Assembly: GCA_050084515.1 (NCBI GenBank)
Contig: CM114271.1
Span: 45,136,001 to 45,200,000, forward strand
Source: Blasia pusilla
Taxonomy: Eukaryota > Marchantiophyta > Marchantiopsida > Blasiales
Direction of reading: 5' to 3'
DNA: 64,000 bases
Shown: positions 1 to 11,114 of the stretch, in pieces
Numbering within the stretch: the stretch's first letter is position 1
Layout of the letters: every line of letters begins with the position of its first letter
Made by a program: the position numbers and the translations under genes
Notes under the pieces: generated by a model
Seen by the model: only the letters and a program-made list of their open reading frames with translations
What the model was told of the DNA's origin: nothing
Database searches by the model: none

Positions 1-777
1 CACAACTCGTGCTCCACCCCTATCCATGCTTGACAGACATTCTCTACTCTCCTCAAGAATGGGTTTTGGCGGAGTTATTCTCCCAAAAGGGGTAATCAAC
101 TTTCATTGGGAAAGTAACAAGCCAAAACATTCAGTATTTTAATATGACTAAACTCCTCTAAGGTGACAAACCTCTCATCTCCACACACACACCACACTGT
201 AGAAACCTCTCGAAGAATAGAACATGGTCAAGTTACTCTCCCAAGAAGGGTGATCCACTCTCATTGGAAGAGCAAGCAATCCCAAAGTCATACACTCAAG
301 AGTGACACGAGAGACTCAAGATGTGGAATAGAAGGTGATGAACCCTTGAAGGTCCCTCCTCTTTATAAACTCACAAGTGATCCACAAGAGTATGAAATAT
401 AACTAATCTTATCTTGTGCCACATGGCTTCCTCTCAAGGCTTAGCCAATCACATTTTGACACAAATAGATTTCGTCTTATCTCTTCCAAAATATCTTCTT
501 TTATCCACTTGATATTTTCCAAATTATCCGAACTAACCTAGCCACCAACCAAGCCTAATTTTGCTTTTCATTAAAGCACCAACCTCACTACTTTACTTTT
601 ATAAAGTCATCTTTTATTTATTACCTCTTTTCCTAAAGTTAGGCCCGCATAAAAGAGGCACCATAAAGAGGTTTAAACATGGGAATTTCCTTTTCCTAAG
701 CTAATTTACTTAATATTAATAAAACTCTAAACTCTTACACACTGGCTGATTTTACTATACGACTACGGAAGGTATCA
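1..777 (-). repeat. Possible 3' LTR of gag-only element D (runs off window)
   Basis: On the minus strand this stretch begins TGATACC directly after a purine-rich tract, which resembles the TGTGATACCC start of the proposed 5' LTR at 4373. Overall similarity between the two proposed LTRs is weak by eye, so the pairing is tentative. Inside it, about 73-121 and 231-280 are imperfect copies of one another (shared CTCCCAA, TCATTGG and GTAACAAGC-like blocks). There is no recognisable coding sequence; a small open frame near 163-402 has no family features. Confidence 0.35.
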
Positions 778-800
778 CTGCCTTTGGTCTTCTTGGGGTC
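778..800 (-). other. Polypurine-tract-like sequence of element D
   Basis: Read on the minus strand this is mostly purine (AAGAAGACCAAAGGCAG) and ends directly at the TG of the proposed 3' LTR. This is the expected place for the plus-strand primer of an LTR retrotransposon. It lies only about 125 bp beyond the gag stop, which means there is no room for pol. Confidence 0.4.
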
Positions 801-923
801 TTTGACTTCGCGCGAAGACGAAGCCCCTATCTGGGTTTTGGTTGTCCCTCCGGTCTGGGTTTTGGACCTCGTGGTGACCACGAGAGCTTCGTTCAGGAGT
901 TCCTCCGGCCACTTTGAGGAGTC

Positions 924-2582
924 TTAAGTTTCCGTCCTATCGGACTCCGCTTCCTTGATGGTAACTCGCCTTGCTTTAGGGGATAACAACTCCTCCACTC
1001 GGACGAGCTGAACATTTACTTCATTTTGAGACTCTGTTGGTATCACTGGGGTAGTTACATACTTGACCAGCAACCGCGGAACCTTGGGCTCCGGGCACTC
1101 CACAACAATGTGCCCGCCTTTCTTACAATTCCCACACATTGGATTGAGTCCTACGGGCCTCTTGGGGTTTGGGCAATTGTTGGCCCAATGGTCGGCCGCC
1201 CCGCAGTTATAACAGCAGTTCCTTTTTATTGGCAGCGTGAAGGCCGCCGTGCCCATAATCTGTTTGAGGGGTCGCTGCTCCCCGTACTCCGGGGGCACAT
1301 ATCTTGGGATCCAACTTCGTCCAGGATTAGGGGTAAGCATGGCTTGGATTGCATAACATCCTTCCCATTGTTCGGCTTCATGCCACCCTTCTTCCGCGGT
1401 TAGTACTTCCTGGATCCAACGTAAATCTCTCTGAATGTGACACCCCTGAGCAGTATGTCCTTGGGTTCCACAGGCACTACACCACACGTTGGGTCTCACC
1501 AAACCCGGTCTTCTACTGGGGTCCTTCTGAGACGCCAAATTTACTTTTAACTCCGCAATTTTTTTACTTAACTCCTCCATGGCAGACTTGCCTGACTTCT
1601 TCGATGTCCCTTGTACTGGACTGACAGATCTTCGGGGGCCATGCTTGGTAGGCTTGCCTTTCCTTCCCCGCTTGGGAGTGCGGTGGCATGTACGTCTCTT
1701 CCGTTTGGATTTTGGGTCCTCTTCGAAGTCTGTGGACCCCGTCGTGCCATCCGTGGAGGCTTCGGTGTCTGTAGAGGACGCTTCGTCCTCTCAGGAAGAA
1801 CTAGTGTGCGAAGAGCCTCATCGTTGATGACATCGTCTTCGCGTTTTTTGGGACTTCTCGGAGGCTTTGTACGCCTGTACTGATGCAATGACTGCTTCTA
1901 GAGAGTCTCATTGGCCCTGGCGGCAATACCGGTCCACCTCCTTGGATAGTCCTGACACAAACCAGTCTACCAATTGTGAGGTAGTTGTGGGTTCGAGTTT
2001 GTTAACAAGACTTCGGAACCTTTGGGTGTATTCCCTCAGGGTTTCCTTCTTTTTCCGTTTCAAATCCCTGAGCTTCATCAAAAGCATGTCCTCGAACTCC
2101 AAGTCGCGGATTTCATGAAGAAAGGACTTGAGTACCCTCTTCTAGGTTTCAATGACCTCCGCTCCGAGGCCCTCGTACCACTGACTTGCCCGCTTCTTTA
2201 GCAGGCCCAGGAATACACGTAACAAATCCTCCTCCAAGCCTTCCCCATTAGCCTTAGCTACATGGGTAAACTCAAGCACAAAGTTGTCGACGTCATCTCT
2301 TCGTCCTCTCGCGAACGTAGGATATCTTAGCAGCGTCTTTCTAGTGTTAGCCATTGGGAAATTTCGGTTGCTAGGTCCCGGACTTGATGTTCGGGAAGGA
2401 GGAGGTAGAGGTTCCGATCTGATCGGTCTGGCCGGCCCCTCGTCCCCTTCATCCCCAAAGAGATTCCAGGTTGACTCTTCGTTTGACTGCGAAGTGGCAA
2501 GAGACGTGTTGGGGATAGCACTCATGTCCCTCTTCTTGCTCTTCGGCTTTGTTCGAGGAAGAAGACTGGGAGATACACCCAT
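924..2582 (-). pseudogene. Broken gag polyprotein with three CCHC zinc knuckles (element D)
   Basis: Gag structural protein of a Ty3/Gypsy-type LTR retrotransposon; it would form the virus-like particle and bind the RNA genome. The N-terminal part (2582-2142) is open and then hits an in-frame TAG at 2142-2144. The same frame continues at 2102-1908 with a typical retrotransposon gag helix region (LREYTQRFRSLV..L). The frame then shifts at least twice, around 1905 and 1580. The last segment (1580-924) has three CX2CX4HX4C knuckles: CSACGTQGHTAQGC, CYNCGAADHWANNC and CGNCKKGGHIVVEC. No protease or reverse transcriptase follows. It is clearly non-functional as it stands. Knuckle number and PBS type set it apart from elements A-C. 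Confidence 0.75.
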
Positions 2583-3085
2583 AAGTCTCCAAGACAGATG
2601 ATCTTCGTGTTGCTTATTGCGTCGGTTAGCTCACTGCTCCCGAGCGGATGGCCGGGAGCCTTTTAAGAGTCCCTCTTGGGATTCAGAAGCTTGCTTCCCC
2701 ACCCATGATTGCAACAAGCTATGGGTCCATGGGGAGAAATTGGATCTTCCTAATTCCTACGGGAGTGTGAAGGTGCTCTCAATCTACCAGCCAGGTTTTC
2801 CTCCCAGAAACAGAAGTACCGGGTCATCACCAAGTACAACTGACGTTCATGGGCAAAGCACCGTTCGGCGACGGGTTCTTTGACAATACTAATTAGTTGT
2901 TCTATCTTCTCTAGCACTAATGCAGCAAAAAGATTGCTATCTTCTTCCATCCATTGTCTTAGGGGGATAGCTAAAGATAGTAGGTGGTCTTCGGTGAGAA
3001 CTGGATGGATGGGTCTCCTATGCGACGAGGCTCCCCCGACCCAGGGTTACTTATCAATCTCTCTCTTTCCAGCAAATCTTATGAT
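2583..3085 (-). other. Leader region between primer site and gag of element D
   Basis: No protein family is recognisable. A 66-codon open frame on the minus strand (2950-2750) may be a gag remnant or a chance frame. Confidence 0.3.
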
Positions 3086-3100
3086 CCTTGACAGCGGCGC
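3086..3100 (-). other. Primer-binding-site-like sequence of element D
   Basis: On the minus strand this reads GCGCCGCTGTCAAGG, preceded by a T run. It resembles the TGGCGCCGTTGCCGGGG type of primer site used by Tat/Athila-like Gypsy elements, with several mismatches. It sits a few bases inside the proposed 5' LTR end. Confidence 0.4.
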
Positions 3101-3108
3101 AAAAAGTT

Positions 3109-4373
3109 TGTGGTTATATGTAATGTACAAGAAATTTAAGAATTGATCTTTATACATTAATTTAATGAGTTCGATCCCAAAGAGGATCATGATTATGTGA
3201 AAAGAGAGGTTAAGATGTCGTTTATCTTGCAATAGTTGTAATTAAGTGTATGTAATTCAGATTCAATGACTTATCAATGTCTTCAGATCTCTCTTAGTAC
3301 CAAGATTTCTTTCCTCTATTCTCTTTAGTAGAGTTGAAATCACGCTAAGGTAGATCTTCACTCAACATCAAAGAACCTCACAGAGACCTCAACAAGAAGC
3401 TGGCTTCTCCTACTTTCGGAACTCAATCTGTCTAGGCAAGCTACTCTCTGTCGAACAGATTTCTTACAACTCCATGTTGATATTCTATTGATGAAAAGGT
3501 TCTCCTGATTCACTCTTCACTCTGCAGACCCAATGAGAATACTCAGACATATGCATTGCACATCTAAATGAAGGAATGAGTGCTTTACTACTCCATCAAG
3601 AATGAGAAAGCTTCAAAAGTGTGTACAAACACGAGAGGGTACTACATTCTTGCTCGCACCATTCCTACAACATAAGGACTTCGTGAGAGAATGATGATGA
3701 TAGCTACTTTCATGCTTCTTAAATATCTTCCGAGAGTGTAGTAGGTCCAAAGATCTGAAGCGACGAATCTAGTGTCTATTGAGAGTTTGTAACTACCTTA
3801 ATCTATGATTCTCTTATCTTTTCCTATGATCGCTATGAATCCGTTGGGCGTAACTGTCCTAACTTCCTATCTAATCCAAAAAGTCTTGCCTCTTCCTAGC
3901 CTAACTATTCTAATAGTGAGCCGCTTGAAATCACTTTGAGTCTTAGCTTCGCTTCGTTGCAAAGTCTAAACTTCTTCTTCTTCCCTTGAGGACGTAGCGT
4001 TGCATTCTTCGCTCTTGTTCCAGGTGCTTCGTTCTTCATGCTTCGTTGAAGAGTGAAGTACCTCTTCCTCTTTGTCTTCATCATGCTTTGTTCAAGAGCG
4101 AAGCACTTCATTAACAAGTTCTTACTAAGGCTTCGTTGTCTTTTCCAAGCTTCGCTTTTGAGTCTTTAAACTTCGTTACTGCATTTCTCTCTCCTCTAAG
4201 GCAAATCCTTGATCTTCCACCTCTCTGCCTTGTCCTAGGAGCTTCGTGATCTCTTTCAATATTACTCATTCTTCTACTACACAACCATCATATCCAAAAT
4301 CATTATGTATACATAAGTTTTCTTCGAATAAAAAGCTCTAAATCTTCAAAAGTACAAAATTGCGGGTATCACA
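3109..4373 (-). repeat. Proposed 5' LTR of element D
   Basis: On the minus strand it begins TGTGATACCCGC and ends ACCACA, the usual TG...CA boundaries, and is followed by the primer-site-like sequence. The segment 3880-4260 is studded with CTTCG/GAAGC-containing words. There is no supportable gene. The ends are proposed from position and boundary bases, not from a well-matching second copy. Confidence 0.4.
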
Positions 4374-4376
4374 GCA

Positions 4377-4460
4377 CTCACACTATATGAGAGTGTCTCC
4401 CTCCTCTCATATGGTACCTTCTTCACTTGCTTATCTCTCTGGAGACATCCTTGTCTCACA
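4377..4460 (+). repeat. 85-bp direct repeat, copy 1 (with internal hairpin)
   Basis: Nearly identical to 4668-4755 (a few mismatches). Each copy holds an inverted repeat ATATGAGAG ... CTCTCATAT around a 10-bp spacer. Confidence 0.85.
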
Positions 4461-5105
4461 ACACACAGAGCAAGAGCATATGCGGACATTGCTAAGCTAG
4501 TAGCATCAGCTTGGTTCAACACATTCAGCAGCCTTGATTCATTGCCAAAAGTTGTTGCATTGGTAAGTAATGTCTATTGGGGATCCCAATCAGATAAAGT
4601 AGATTGTGTGGTGAATAGTTTCTTGGATGATACTTGGAAGCTCCGCACAAACACGTTGTTCGGTCATCACTCAGACTATATGAGAGTGTCTCCCTCCTCT
4701 CATATAGTCCCTTCTTCACTTGCTTCTCTCTCTGGAGACATCCCAGTCTCAAGCATCGTCCAACGAGGGCGCGGGGTCTATGGTTGCAAGGCTAGGACAT
4801 GCACTACTTCAGAAGGAAAGAATAGGTGGCATGCATATTTTAGAGCCGAGGTGTTGCGATGGCTTGACATCTCCATTGTGAATTTCGTAGACCAACACTC
4901 AGGATATTGGAATTCGGTGTTGAGTGATATTTCTGCTAGATGGGAGTATGTTGGAAACAATGGCAATGGAGTGGCTGTTCCATGTTTGGAGGAATATGCA
5001 CAACGAATACTCAAGACGGAGAGATTTAGATTGCGTCAGACATGGAAAGAAGCTGGAGGAGGCAAGAAAGTGGCCTCACCACCTCATGTACACCCCAACC
5101 AATGA
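4455..5105 (+). pseudogene. Unrecognised coding remnant
   Basis: A continuous plus-strand frame of about 215 codons runs through this stretch and ends at TGA after ...HVHPNQ. Composition looks protein-like (YADIAKLVASAWFNTF; EVLRWLDISIVNFVDQHSGYW), but I recognise no family. The second copy of the 85-bp repeat lies inside the frame and is translated as part of it. No convincing start codon is visible: the first in-frame M-equivalent is a TTG at 4542. It could be a fragment of a host gene or the accessory frame of a DNA transposon. Confidence 0.35.
4668..4755 (+). repeat. 85-bp direct repeat, copy 2 (with internal hairpin)
   Basis: Second copy of 4377-4460. Its inverted repeat is a perfect 10-bp stem, TATATGAGAG / CTCTCATATA (4678-4707). 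Confidence 0.85.
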
Positions 5106-5582
5106 GGGAGATTACTTACGCACTTCATGAGCGAGAGTGCTAAGAGAAAGAGTGAGCAGATGTCCAAAGCACGGGCAGCGATGACCAATCCAATCCGTGC
5201 AGAAGAAAATGGAATGCACCGATTGCAGAGCGCCTGGTCTGCATAATATTGAAGGACCCATCTTTAATTTATATGAACACCATGCATATAATTTGGCAAT
5301 TGGTGTTTGGTAGACTGAACTTGGTCGGTGTAACATGTGTTGTAGAGAAAAGAGTAGGGGCAAACCCCTACTAAGGCGCATGTGCATGAGGAGGCAAAGA
5401 ACCAAAGGAGTTATGGTATAAGTACAGTTTCATAGCAGGTATTTGCATCTGGTTGCTTTAGAGTAGAGGTGAATCTAGTGTATTTCTAGTACAAGCCTGT
5501 TGATATAGACTGAGATCCAGATCTTGTATTTTAGGCACCAGGAACATCTGAGTTGACAAAGATCGGTGCCTGATTAAAGTCT

Positions 5583-6097
5583 ATGGAGGAGTTGTTTCCC
5601 GAGTCTGTGACTTACATAATTGATCGCATGGATGCATTCTCCAGCAGCTTGGACGTGCTAGAGGCAAGCATAATGATTGCTCTTGCTGATCAACAAGAGA
5701 ACTTCACAAAGTTGATGCAATTGATTTCCCTGAGCTAGAGAAGGGACCATGAGGACATAAGGGGTTCCAAGGAGAGATTGAAAAATCCAAGAGTTGTATC
5801 CTCTCCTCATGGAGTTAGTGATCGAGACCCTACTCCTAGTGGAGCACTTGCCTCTATGCCGTTGAGTGTATCCTCTCCTCATCCAATCATCCGACCACCT
5901 TCAAGGGAGAGTACACCCTCTTCGGAGATGGTCACTATTGTGCCTTCGCCTCCAGTTCTACCATAGGTTGCCAAGGGTGTTCATACAATAAGAGGACTAG
6001 ATACAATTTTTGGCATTGCACCAATGGGTCCAAAGAAAAAGGGACGCACAAGAGAGGTTAATGCTACTGTGTTTGCGGGTGACCCTTTGATTTAGGT
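5583..6097 (+). pseudogene. Unrecognised broken coding region with basic tract and possible splice donor
   Basis: From ATG at 5583 the frame reads MEELFPESVTYIIDRMDAFS..., a helix-rich stretch. It is stopped by an in-frame TAG near 5736, then resumes as a Ser/Pro-rich tail to 5966. A further open piece at about 6000-6097 contains GPKKKGRTREVN, which looks like a nuclear localisation signal. The next bases are GTATGTGAG, a good donor, and a matching acceptor (GATTGTAG) lies near 6198. This could be a decayed two-exon host gene or transposon frame. I do not recognise the family. Confidence 0.3.
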
Positions 6098-6343
6098 ATG
6101 TGAGTTTAGAGTGATGTTGTGCATTTTACTTTGAAGTTGGTGAAAATCATGATATATTTGAAAGGGTAGTTAAAGTTTCTTGTTGATTGTGATTGTAGAG
6201 ACTACACATGAGGCCCCGACCGTTGTAGGCAAACGCCAAGTGAGGACATCAGGGAGATGCAATTTGGAGGCCACGGTATTTTCAGAGGAGAATGAGGACA
6301 GTGCACGGATGTTGGGGAATGGTGGACCCATGGAGTTGGATCA

Positions 6344-7840
6344 TTGGATCTTCTGAAAAAGCCAATTGTGGTGAGAAGAGCAACACTCAGGAAGAGGATC
6401 CGAGAGGCTACCAAGCCGGTGTTGAAATCTGTTGTGCCTCCGCTGCAACAGTTGATATCACATGAGAATCCCTCTATGGTTGTAGGTTATGGCAGCTTGC
6501 ATGATGGTTGTTCTACTTTCCATGGACGTGACATTCTAGATGGGCATTATGTTCTCCATTTGAGACAAGTGTGCAAGAAGAAATATGCATTGCCATTTCC
6601 AAATATGGTTGACGATCCACCGCAGATTTATGTTGGAGATGTAGGTGGTAGGATTCTACCACCAATCATGGGAAATGGAGGACGTGCATCCAATGCTGCG
6701 CTCATCACTTGTATTGATCATTTTGAGTGGAGAATTGCTACCATGACGATGATGCACCCAGGGACAAGCACGAAGCCAAGAGTAGCTTGTGTGGCTCTAG
6801 CCTCCAAGTTGTTTTAGGATACGGAGGAGGATTATACGGGCTTGAGTTTTCTATGCAGTGCGGCTTAAGTAGAGGCTGTTGCGGTGGTGACTTGGGGTAC
6901 TGCGAGGATGATCGAGCCATTGAGAGGTTGGGTGGAGATAGATCTTGTGAAAGGGACCGATGGTCGACAGGCCAAGGTTCCACAGTCATTTATGTTATGA
7001 GAGGCACTTCACATACCATCGATGGTGCCTCCACAACTAGAAGTGCCCATAGTGGAGAGAGATGGGTCGAGGTCACGAGGAGTTGGAGATATAACTTCTA
7101 TGCCAGCTCGGATGGAGCCAGTGTCAACCACGTTGTTGGAGGTGGCCACTAGGATGACCTAGGCTCCATTTTTTTCCACCATGGAGTTGGCGACGATGGG
7201 AGTTGGACGAGTGGAGGTGTTCTGGCTCGCCGCCATATTGTGTGAGCGTGGAGAGATAAATGCCTCTCGTTTAGAGGTGGTTGAGGAGGTGGTGGACCTA
7301 CTCTCAGAGAAAGTGCTCAAGATGTTCCCCATTGAATCATGGCATGCTATGGCGGCAAAGTTGGTGGATATGCCAACAAGGCCATCGATAGAGCGAGCCA
7401 TGATCATAGTAGATACAGTGTTGTTGGATAACCGAGTTGGAGTGTTTTTCTTGGTTAGTCCCACAGGTATGGTGTACCACCCGCAACACGTCCTACTTGA
7501 TTCTGGAGCAAAACCCTTGATGTTGGGGAAGATGGCGAGTTTGGCGGATAACGGAAAGGTGACATTGATCCTTGTCCCTTACAAATACATGCCTCTATTG
7601 GGGATGTATCACCCATGTAGTACATGATTCGACATGAGTTGGTGGTTAGACTCCAAGTAGAGCATGAGATGGATAGTGCGATAGTGCGAACTTGAGCGAT
7701 TATGACATCGACAAAGTTGTATGATATGTTGGTAGGTAGTACCGTGTTGTAGCCCCTTTTTCTTATTCTGGATTTTTTGGAGGAGACAGTTCTTTATCAG
7801 CGAGTGTGGCGAGTAGGTGATGGACGGGTACGAGAGTGCT
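6344..7840 (+). pseudogene. Gag C-terminus - protease - linker remnant, Gypsy element C
   Basis: From about 6600 on, this plus-strand sequence is colinear with the minus strand of element B (60.2-58.95 kb). It covers the Gly/Arg-rich gag tail, then IA.MTMM, then the protease frame 7181-7627 with the aspartic-protease motif LLDSGAKPLM. The linker with DVLVGST and LDFLEET follows at 7700-7810. At the position where B has a TAG between gag and protease, C has TGG (around 6729). The part 6344-6600 is open but not clearly alignable. Several stops and frameshifts make it non-functional. Methyltransferase, reverse transcriptase, integrase and PHD are absent: similarity resumes only near the polypurine tract at about 7940. 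Confidence 0.75.
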
Positions 7841-7984
7841 AGATCTCTTCGGAGAGATCAACACATGAGATAGTTGTAGTGTTGCGGAGATGACGACATC
7901 AATGGTGCTAGATGTGGATAGGATAGTATATCATGTTGGGTAGATATGTGTGTGCTATCTGGAGTTAGGGACCCAAATGCCTAC

Positions 7985-7995
7985 TAGGGGGGCCG
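7985..7995 (+). other. Polypurine tract of element C
   Basis: ACTAGGGGGGCCG lies directly before the TGTGGGG start of the LTR. Equivalent G-runs precede the LTRs of elements A and B. Confidence 0.65.
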
Positions 7996-7996
7996 T

Positions 7997-8745
7997 TGTG
8001 GGGTCTCGATGTATATGCGTGAGTTCATTTTTTTATGGAAGGATCGACCCGTATGTTGGGAAGATCGGTGTTGTGTGGTGTGTAGATGTGACCAACGATA
8101 TGGGTTGTGTAGCGATATGTATGCGCACGATAGCAGTCACATCTTAAATAGACGTAGGTAGAGTTCTATCACGTCGATGGCATAGAGGGTCAAGGGATTG
8201 TTCGGGTGTTACTTCGTCCTGAGATGTCGGATGAGGTTGGCGGCATGTCTGTTGCGTCGAGAACGTCATTTAAGGTGATTTCCCTCTTTTTTTCTTAGTT
8301 AGTCAAGTGACATGTTGACCGAATCAAAGGTCACCCGGTAACGTGTGCACGTAGGTTACCGTTGGGATGACGATTTTTGGGGGAAGAGACTTTTGGATCT
8401 TTCCAAGGGTATAAGAGAGGAAGAGATGTCTTTCTCAAGTCATCTTTCTCATGTTGAGCCTTAGGAGCACCTCTCTTGCCTGTGTATGTAAGAACTAGGG
8501 TGCTAGTTTCCAGATTCCCTCATAGTAGAGGGTGGATGTGGCTCGATATGCTGATATATATTCAGGAGTGGAGTTTTAGGTCGTTTGAGCCCTTTTTACT
8601 TCGATTTTGTTATGGGGTCTCGGTATATATGTGTGAATTCAATTTATTTATGGATGGATCGGCCCGTCTGTTGGGAATATCGAAGTTATGTGGTGTGTAG
8701 ATATGATAAGCGATGTGGGTTGTGTAACAATTATGCACACGAAAA
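7997..8745 (+). repeat. 3' LTR of element C (repeat - promoter - repeat)
   Basis: It starts TGTGGGGTCTCGATG after the G-run. The first ~130 bp (7997-8128) are repeated imperfectly at its far end (8607-8743). The same terminal unit is found twice in the LTRs of A and B. Between the two units a TATA-like GGTATAAGAGAGG lies at about 8408-8420, consistent with an LTR promoter. The 3' boundary is blurred by decay. Confidence 0.65.
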
Positions 8746-8848
8746 ATTATTTACAAGATAGATAATCGGAGATAGGCAATCCTATCCTCCTATCTCGTAT
8801 ATTCCTTATAGATTACCAACCCTCGATCGTGCCATGGTTATGCCTCAA

Positions 8849-8884
8849 TAAAAGTGGTACTATGGATGGATAGTACCACTTTTA
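8849..8884. repeat. Perfect 15-bp inverted repeat with 6-bp loop
   Basis: TAAAAGTGGTACTAT and its exact reverse complement flank GGATGG. A third partial copy (TAAATGTGGTACTATCC) follows directly at 8884-8901. It could be the end of a small foldback element. Confidence 0.8.
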
Positions 8885-9532
8885 TAAATGTGGTACTATC
8901 CATTTGGTCAATCTAGGATGTAGATTTTATTCTTTATAGTATGTCTTATAGGATGTTGGAGTGCAATCCTCATTGTTAACCCGAAATGGATTGGTGGGTC
9001 TAAGAGCGACTCTAGCTCGAGCTGATGTTGAGTAGTGTCTATTTCACATTTTGAATTCACTAGGATGGGGGCAACACAACAAACTTCATCATTAGACTTG
9101 AATAGTGATGAGACTCCATCCAAAACGTGTGACAAATGAGTCAATGGTGCAAGCCGAAGCCATAATAACCGATGTCAAGTTCAACAACGTTTGTGATGAA
9201 GTAACCGTGTTATACCCAATGAGGCTTATCCTAGATTAGTGGGAGGAGACAATCAGGTGATAGATAAATTAGCTCTTTATTATAATGGTTCTCTAGTGGT
9301 ATGACGAAGCAATTAGATCAGAGGGGCCCAGGATAGATGAGAAAAATAATGTGTGAAACAGCCACTAGGAAGTTATAAACATATTCATGAGAGGAGGTAA
9401 GATCTCAAAACCTCTAGCCAATCATAACATATCTGGAAAAAGAAAAGACCCAAAATTCAAAATTGTAAAGAATAACCAATTTCTAATCTAAAATCAAAGA
9501 TTGAAACCGCCACTGACAAAACACTAGTTAGG

Positions 9533-9573
9533 ACCCGTGAGTAATCTGTGCGATGCACGGTCCCTAACCCAAA
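9533..9573 (-). mobile_element. Helitron-type 3' terminus (hairpin + CTAGT)
   Basis: On the minus strand a GC stem (GGACCGTG / CACGGGTCC, imperfect) is followed by TAACTAG|T. Helitrons end in a short hairpin followed by CTRR and insert before T. The loop is longer than usual. Confidence 0.45.
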
Positions 9574-9958
9574 TCGCCCCATTCTCAGTCCCTAACTTTG
9601 AATGTTACTTGAATACCCCCTATCAAGCAATAGGTTAAAAGGACACATGGTGGATTGTCCCTCTTGAAAATGGCTCCTACCATAATGACATAGATGTAAT
9701 AATTTGCAGTGGTCGCTCCTCCTAACATAGCATCACTTATAGTAAGTTCCTATATTATTGGATAGCTCAATCTGGTTATACCATCCAAATTCCTCTTAAA
9801 AACTCCATTTGCTATTCACTACATAACAATACTCAATGTTGATGTGAAGGTCATGGTCAAGATAGTGGCCGATGATGGTATCCCATGTAGGTTAGGGCAA
9901 ATGGCTCCCATGGGCATTTCTTTCCATTGTGCAACATGCATTTGGCTCTGTCAATGTT

Positions 9959-10337
9959 ATAGGGCCGGGTCGCATGGGCGACTTCTTGGGGTCGCTTGCG
10001 ACCCCAAGAAGCCACCCGCCGGCTGGAACTGCTCGCCGGCGGCGGCTTTCCAACCGGTTGGGAGAATACGACAAAAAAAGCGACAAAAACGATTAGAATT
10101 GGAACGAGTTTTTTCAAATTTCTATCGGGTTGTGGAGGTCACGAGGACACACATCATTTCTTGCGCCCAATTTTTTTGGGCGCAAGAAAACCAAGGCCTG
10201 CCGGACAAAACCAAGGACTCTCTTTGCAAATCACCGACTCCGGCCAGGACAAAAGATTCTGGACCGTTAGATGGAGATCTGCTTTAACAAGGACCACCGT
10301 CGGTGCCCGACGCTGGCCCATGGGACCCGGCCCTTAG
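9959..10337. mobile_element. MITE-like element with terminal inverted repeats
   Basis: The left end AGGGCCGGGTCGCATGGG and the right end CCCATGGGACCCGGCCCT are inverted copies with one mismatch. Inside are two strong hairpins: 9982-10011 (14-bp perfect stem CTTCTTGGGGTCGC, 2-bp loop) and 10152-10182 (TCTTGCGCCCA stem). It is GC-rich compared with its AT-rich surroundings and codes for nothing recognisable. The target duplication is unclear (ATA left, TTA right). Confidence 0.7.
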
Positions 10338-11114
10338 CATCTCGCATTCGACATGAAACTAATGACACAAATGCATCCTAAATTCAGCGCACCATACAAC
10401 GACATCTTCCCTCGTCCACAATGGATCCCAGTCCTCAATTTCTCATCAGGTCATGGGCATGTTTAAAATTGTTGAATATCTATCTACTCTCATTTTTCAA
10501 ACCTTTCTCTTGAAAGATGCTATTACCGCCTGCGCCTACATGATTCTTCATGGGAGTCATGGACTGTTTGAAGGCAGATGTCTTTCTCACCCAAATAAAT
10601 TTTAGTGGACAAATCCGTTTCCAAACATGGTCTCGGCAATCTCAACTCAAACCGGAGTGGAACCCTCCGATAGCACAGGAGGGGCATTTTCGTGTTGGAC
10701 ATTACATTCTACTTCGGTGAAATCCACGCCTCAAATTGGTGGGCACTCAAATCGATGGCAAGTACAAATGAGATGCTTTGTATCTAATACTGGTTCTTCT
10801 TTTCCTCTAGCTCAGCTCGTGTATTCCTTTTAAAAGAGTCCGTGCTTCAAACCTGCTGCGATGGCCGGAGGTTGGGATCTTGCACGCGTACGAGGCTACC
10901 TCGGACAGAATTTTCCTTCTCTTTATCCTGAATGTCTGCTCCATTCAACCCTTGATTCCAAGGCTGAACTTCGAATGAGAGTGCCACATGTATCGCATGC
11001 TCCTGCGAACTCTGCGTCTCACACTAGAATTGGCACTCTCGCATAGCCAATTTATGAAATCTCTTCTTGCGGAGTTATGCCGCGATGGTAGTGACCAGTT
11101 TATCACCTGTCAGG
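10338..11114. other. Intergenic / 3' flank of CRY-DASH
   Basis: No recognisable gene. Short open frames on the plus strand (10627-10833, 10861-11046) have no family features. The 3' UTR of the minus-strand cryptochrome gene must begin here. I see no clear poly(A) signal. Confidence 0.4.

Noticed and set aside
4366-4380. GGGTATCACAGCA as a tRNA-Met primer site of a plus-strand element.
   Set aside because: It matches the consensus only partly, and the same bases read on the minus strand give a good LTR start (TGTGATACCC) consistent with the gag orientation of element D.
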